From: Lachnospiraceae bacterium
GTDB lineage: Bacteria > Bacillota > Clostridia > Lachnospirales > Lachnospiraceae
DNA: 64,000 nt
Assembly (NCBI GenBank): GCA_003862155.1
Contig: QOUV01000002.1
Coordinates: 1-64,000, forward strand
Direction of reading: 5' to 3'
Shown piece after piece: positions 60,961 through 64,000 of this stretch (within the stretch, counting starts at the first letter, position 1; each line of letters starts with the position of its first letter). The translations under genes were made by a program, and so were the position numbers. The notes beneath the pieces were generated by a model that saw only the letters and a list, made by a program, of their open reading frames with translations, had not been told where the DNA came from and searched no databases.

Positions 60961-62894
60961 TTGATATCCTCCTGCTGGTCCAGGGTCCCGCTTACTTTTA
61001 CAGCGGCCACTGCCTCGTGATTAAGTTCCGACTCGATAGGCAGGCAGCCGAAGATGTTGTCGTTAAGCCAGGTCATCGTAAGAATCTCCTCGTTTGAAAG
61101 CTTTGGCGTACCAAAACCCTTGATCCTCTTGTGGCCCTGTTTCCATATCTCACCGTAAAAAGGGTTCAGTTCATTTCTCTGCATTGACTGCTTGATCACG
61201 TCGATCAGCTTGTAGCTCTGGTACGGAAGGTGTGGCGAGAGTATCACATCTATGACGCCGGCGGAAATTCCCCACCAGTAATTGAGTGCTTTCGTGCCTT
61301 CGACAGGGTCGTCGTCCCAGGTGCCGTCTAGGATCTGGTCTATTATAAGCTCGTAGTACCTGCCCCAGTCCCAGAGTGGAAAAGCGAGATTTTCTATCGA
61401 GCCGTCGTCTTTAATCCTGTAGAGGCCGTACTCCCGCGAAGCCTCGTTCGGTTTTATAAAGTCGACACCTGAGATCAGATCGACATCCATCTCTTTAAAA
61501 TACTGTCTCCAGTCCAGATCCCTGACTGAAGACCACGCAAGGTAGATTTCAGAATCCGGATCTGCCATCGAAGCGCCGATCGCGAACGCATTTATCTCGG
61601 AGACGGTCCCGAAAATAGGGTAGCTGGCCAGGTAACCGATCCTGTGTCCCCGATTTCTTGTGCCGGCCAGAAATCCCATCAGAAATTTCGCCTCGTACAT
61701 TCTGCCGTAATAGGTCCTTACGGCGCTCTGGGAGAGGTTTACCGAGCAGTTGAAAAATTTGACATCAGGGAAGTGTACGGCACTTTTTAAAGTCTCATTC
61801 ATCTGTATAGGAGACACCGTAAAAATAAGCTCTGTGCCGTCACTTACAGCTTCATCTATGTGCTTCCTGAGAATAGTGTCGTTTGCGCAGTCGTCGTATT
61901 TTCTGGTGATGACACGGCCGGCGTACTTCTGAGCGATGTAATTTCTGCCGAGCTCGTGGCCGTAGATCCATCCGGAAGTATCGGCGGGGCGCTCGTACAT
62001 GAAGGCGACTTTAAGAGGATTTTTGGCGGAATAAGATGGCTTTCGGGAGAGCAGGCTCGTGAGCACATTTGCAGTCTTTTCGACTTCCTCGGGATGCTCG
62101 ACTATCTCGACTGAATCGTCGCCGGCACTTACGACAAACTCGTCCCAGAGTTTTTTGATACGGTCGCGCAGCAGGCTCTCGTCTGTCGCCATCAGGTTAG
62201 TGCCGTAGAATCTCAGGTACACGAGGAAGGCGTCACCGGTCGTCAGATCGAGCCTGTCGCCTCCGCCGTTTTTAAATGCCTTTCTGAAAATATTGTAATC
62301 GGATCTCAGATCTTCGATCTTCTCGCGCGGCCATGCTGTCTTTAAGTCAAGTCCGTAAATACCTGCGAGCTTTGCGTATCCGCCTTCCTTTGAAAAAGCG
62401 ATGTCGTAGAGTGGAGCAACCCTGTAAAAATCGAGAAACTCGAAGTAGATCCTGTTCTCGGGATCATTTGTCTTCTTCGGGATAAGTCTCGTGACATCGG
62501 CGAGCACCGTATCAACGCCCAGAAATGAAGAGACGGAAACACGTTTGTTGCCTTCCTGCACATAGAAGGATCTCATGTATTCGAAAGCCTTAATAGGCTC
62601 GCGGATTCCCTCTTCGAGGGCTGAGTCGTAGAGCTTTGACCATTTCGCCGCGAACTCACTGTCAGGAGAGAGTATCGGCATGAAGTCGCTCGAAAATGCC
62701 TGAGTGCGGCCTTTCGTCTTCGTACCGCGGATATTTTCTATAGGAACTTCGACGAGTCCGACGTGCTCCTCCGAGACATCGGACTGGCTTACGATCTCAT
62801 CCAAAACAGGAAGATAAGGGTATCTGCCGCGGCCGGTGTCTTTTCTGAATGTCTTTTCACCGCGTTTTAAGGCTTTATTATAATCGTCGAGCAT
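60957..62894 (-). CDS. ParB-like / BMP-family ligand-binding fusion protein
   Basis: A ~645-residue soluble protein without signal peptide or lipobox. The N-terminal part (~45-140) resembles a ParB/Srx-type fold: VEVPIENIRGT, EEGIREPIKAFEYM and FYVQEGNKRVSVSSFLG match the pattern of the ParB GERR box. From ~295 to ~600 it is a BMP (basic membrane protein/PnrA) periplasmic-binding-type domain, starting LKVAFMYERPADTSGW, a family that usually binds purine nucleosides outside the cell. Here it must act inside. The ATG at 62894 has GGAGGTG upstream, which lies inside the longer frame. It is coupled to the metallophosphoesterase. Role unknown; ligand sensing is likely. Confidence 0.75.
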   Translation of the reverse strand: MLDDYNKALKRGEKTFRKDTGRGRYPYLPVLDEIVSQSDVSEEHVGLVEVPIENIRGTKTKGRTQAFSSDFMPILSPDSEFAAKWSKLYDSALEEGIREPIKAFEYMRSFYVQEGNKRVSVSSFLGVDTVLADVTRLIPKKTNDPENRIYFEFLDFYRVAPLYDIAFSKEGGYAKLAGIYGLDLKTAWPREKIEDLRSDYNIFRKAFKNGGGDRLDLTTGDAFLVYLRFYGTNLMATDESLLRDRIKKLWDEFVVSAGDDSVEIVEHPEEVEKTANVLTSLLSRKPSYSAKNPLKVAFMYERPADTSGWIYGHELGRNYIAQKYAGRVITRKYDDCANDTILRKHIDEAVSDGTELIFTVSPIQMNETLKSAVHFPDVKFFNCSVNLSQSAVRTYYGRMYEAKFLMGFLAGTRNRGHRIGYLASYPIFGTVSEINAFAIGASMADPDSEIYLAWSSVRDLDWRQYFKEMDVDLISGVDFIKPNEASREYGLYRIKDDGSIENLAFPLWDWGRYYELIIDQILDGTWDDDPVEGTKALNYWWGISAGVIDVILSPHLPYQSYKLIDVIKQSMQRNELNPFYGEIWKQGHKRIKGFGTPKLSNEEILTMTWLNDNIFGCLPIESELNHEAVAAVKVSGTLDQQEDIK

Positions 62895-62933
62895 ATTTTT
62901 CACCTCCACACCATAGCATATTTGTTATGCCCC

Positions 62934-62962
62934 ATTATACACGAACGGAAACCGTTAATGAA
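62934..62962 (-). promoter_or_regulatory. promoter with LacI-type operator, ParB-like/BMP operon
   Basis: On the minus strand TTCATT (62957-62962), 17 bases, TATAAT (62934-62939). The spacer is occupied by AACGGAAACCGTT (62944-62956), a palindrome typical of LacI/GalR-family operators. A repressor here would block the promoter directly. The site is ~100 bases before malQ on the other strand and could serve both. Confidence 0.65.
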
Positions 62963-63055
62963 CATTAATCAAAAAAATTTTATATGGAAAAAATACTCTC
63001 TGAATGATAGCATAGTATGAGTAAGATCATGAAATTTTATTTTCAGGAGGACAAA

Positions 63056-64000
63056 ATGGCAAACTTACAGCCGGAATTTAAAAGAGGCGCAGGCATCCTT
63101 CTTCCGATAAGCTCTCTGCCGTCACCTTACGGTATCGGAACACTCGGAAAGGCAGCCTATGATTTCGTTGATGAACTTGTACGCGCCGGGCAGTCATACT
63201 GGCAGGTACTCCCTGTAGGCCCGACGAGTTTTGGAGACAGCCCGTACCAGTCATTTTCCACATTTGCAGGAAACCCGTATTTTATAGATCTCGATACGCT
63301 GGCTTGCGATGGACTTTTGGATAAAAAGGAACTTGAGTCGATCGACTGGGGAACGGATGAGGACGATGTGGACTATGCGAAGATCTACAACAACCGTTTC
63401 AGAATCCTTCGCAAGGCTTACCTCGCATTTTTGACATCGAATAACCGCGTAGTAGTTGAACGCCGAAGCAGCTTCAGGCAGTTCCGCGAAGAAAATTCCG
63501 GATGGCTGAACGACTATGCGCTCTTCATGGCCTTAAAGGACAGAAACGGCGGACGCAGCTGGCAGGAGTGGGACGACGATATCAAGCGCAGAGAGCCTGA
63601 GATCGTCTCATACTACAAGGACCTTTTGAAGGAGCAGATCGATTTCTACTGCTTCATACAGTTTGAGTTCTACAGAGAGTGGAAACTCCTGAAAAAATAT
63701 GCAAACAGCCACGACATCGAGATCATCGGTGACATTCCTATATATGTCGCTCTCGATTCGGCGGACGTATGGTGCAATCCGTCTCAGTACGACCTCGATG
63801 AAAATCTGGCGCCGATCGGTGTTGCAGGATGCCCTCCTGATGCTTTTTCAGATTATGGCCAGAAGTGGGGCAATCCGCTCTACGACTGGAAGAAGATGAA
63901 GGCAGACGGTTTCAGCTGGTGGAAAAAGAGAATCGCTTCGGCAGCAAATCTCTACGATGTCATAAGAATCGACCACTTCCTCGGCGTCGTAAAATATTAC
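63056..64000 (+). CDS. malQ: 4-alpha-glucanotransferase (amylomaltase), partial
   Basis: The reading frame is open from the ATG at 63056 (RBS CAGGAGG) to the window edge, 315 codons of an expected ~500. GAGILLPISSLPSPYGIGTL and SYWQVLPVGPTSFGDSPYQS are hallmark N-terminal motifs of GH77 MalQ. DIPIYVALDSADVWCNP and APIGVAGCPPDAFSDYGQKW precede VIRIDHFLGV, which holds the catalytic nucleophile aspartate. It disproportionates maltodextrins in the cytosol and complements the two GH13 enzymes. The 3' end is cut by the window. Confidence 0.95.
   Translation, partial: MANLQPEFKRGAGILLPISSLPSPYGIGTLGKAAYDFVDELVRAGQSYWQVLPVGPTSFGDSPYQSFSTFAGNPYFIDLDTLACDGLLDKKELESIDWGTDEDDVDYAKIYNNRFRILRKAYLAFLTSNNRVVVERRSSFRQFREENSGWLNDYALFMALKDRNGGRSWQEWDDDIKRREPEIVSYYKDLLKEQIDFYCFIQFEFYREWKLLKKYANSHDIEIIGDIPIYVALDSADVWCNPSQYDLDENLAPIGVAGCPPDAFSDYGQKWGNPLYDWKKMKADGFSWWKKRIASAANLYDVIRIDHFLGVVKYY

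Noticed and set aside
1-64000. tRNA, rRNA or prophage/transposase genes
   Set aside because: No cloverleaf-like tRNA sequence, rRNA segment, integrase or transposase motif was recognised on reading both strands.

Overview
The window reads as a chromosomal segment of an anaerobic Firmicute, most likely family Lachnospiraceae. The evidence is the gene set rather than any marker gene: assimilatory-type anaerobic sulfite reductase asrABC, a PPi-type phosphofructokinase, ATP-dependent PEP carboxykinase, a ThrRS lacking the TGS domain behind a T-box leader, a GntR/YtrA-type ABC operon, AsrA-type ferredoxin domains, strong AGGAGG ribosome binding sites and TTGACA/TATAAT promoters. No rRNA, tRNA, phage, transposase or CRISPR array was recognised. 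The genus cannot be fixed from the sequence alone.

Layout. 0.1-7.3 kb: a truncated EAL-type protein, two very similar peptidase T genes flanking an AGCS amino-acid symporter, and a 3-hydroxyacyl-CoA dehydrogenase. 7.3-19.1 kb: a broken Zn-protease gene, a neopullulanase-type GH13 enzyme with a TPR-GGDEF regulator, T-box-thrS, an NSS transporter, a second GH13 enzyme, an AraC regulator and galK. 19.1-24.0 kb: an O-antigen-ligase-like protein, an UbiB-family kinase with a phasin-like partner, dgkA, a nitroreductase and a tiny zinc-ribbon protein. 24.0-36.9 kb: a palindromic repeat element, a GntR-ABC operon, truA, a chemoreceptor, a glycosyltransferase coupled to PPi-PFK, an AP2/HNH-derived protein, thrC, and a response regulator with a CheX-like partner. 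36.9-47.7 kb: citrate synthase and pckA (divergent), a PadR/DUF1700/DUF4097 operon, an LDH-family dehydrogenase, and a Crp/Fnr regulator divergent from asrABC. 47.8-53.6 kb: an accessory-looking stretch dense in short tandem repeats, with an AAA/DUF4143 ATPase, a 41-residue flavodoxin remnant, a YczE-type membrane protein, a repeat-containing acidic protein, a prolyl-tRNA editing protein and two aldo/keto reductases. 53.6-64 kb: a 6S-like RNA, pheST-queA, traX-like, lgt, a metallophosphoesterase with a ParB-like/BMP fusion protein, and the start of malQ, which runs off the right edge.

How the genes work together. The starch/maltodextrin genes (two GH13 enzymes, MalQ), galK, PPi-PFK, citrate synthase, PEP carboxykinase and the LDH-family enzyme describe fermentative sugar metabolism; the peptidases with AGCS and NSS transporters describe peptide and amino-acid use. 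Sulfite reduction is a compact module with its own regulator and a visible operator.

The most unusual structure is non-coding. At 50370-50667, 9-bp inverted half-sites alternate with spacers of 20 and 14 bp, giving an exact 52-bp period over six pairs; the same architecture recurs as two pairs at 6232-6322. Other unexplained repeats lie at 24069-24370, 11454-11553 with 40410-40560, 40292-40384 and 47803-48068. Unusual proteins are the AP2-HNH-AP2 protein (32777-33577), the cytosolic ParB-like/BMP fusion (60957-62894) and the MshEN/CheX-like protein (35228-36154). All family assignments are by eye; no searches were run.
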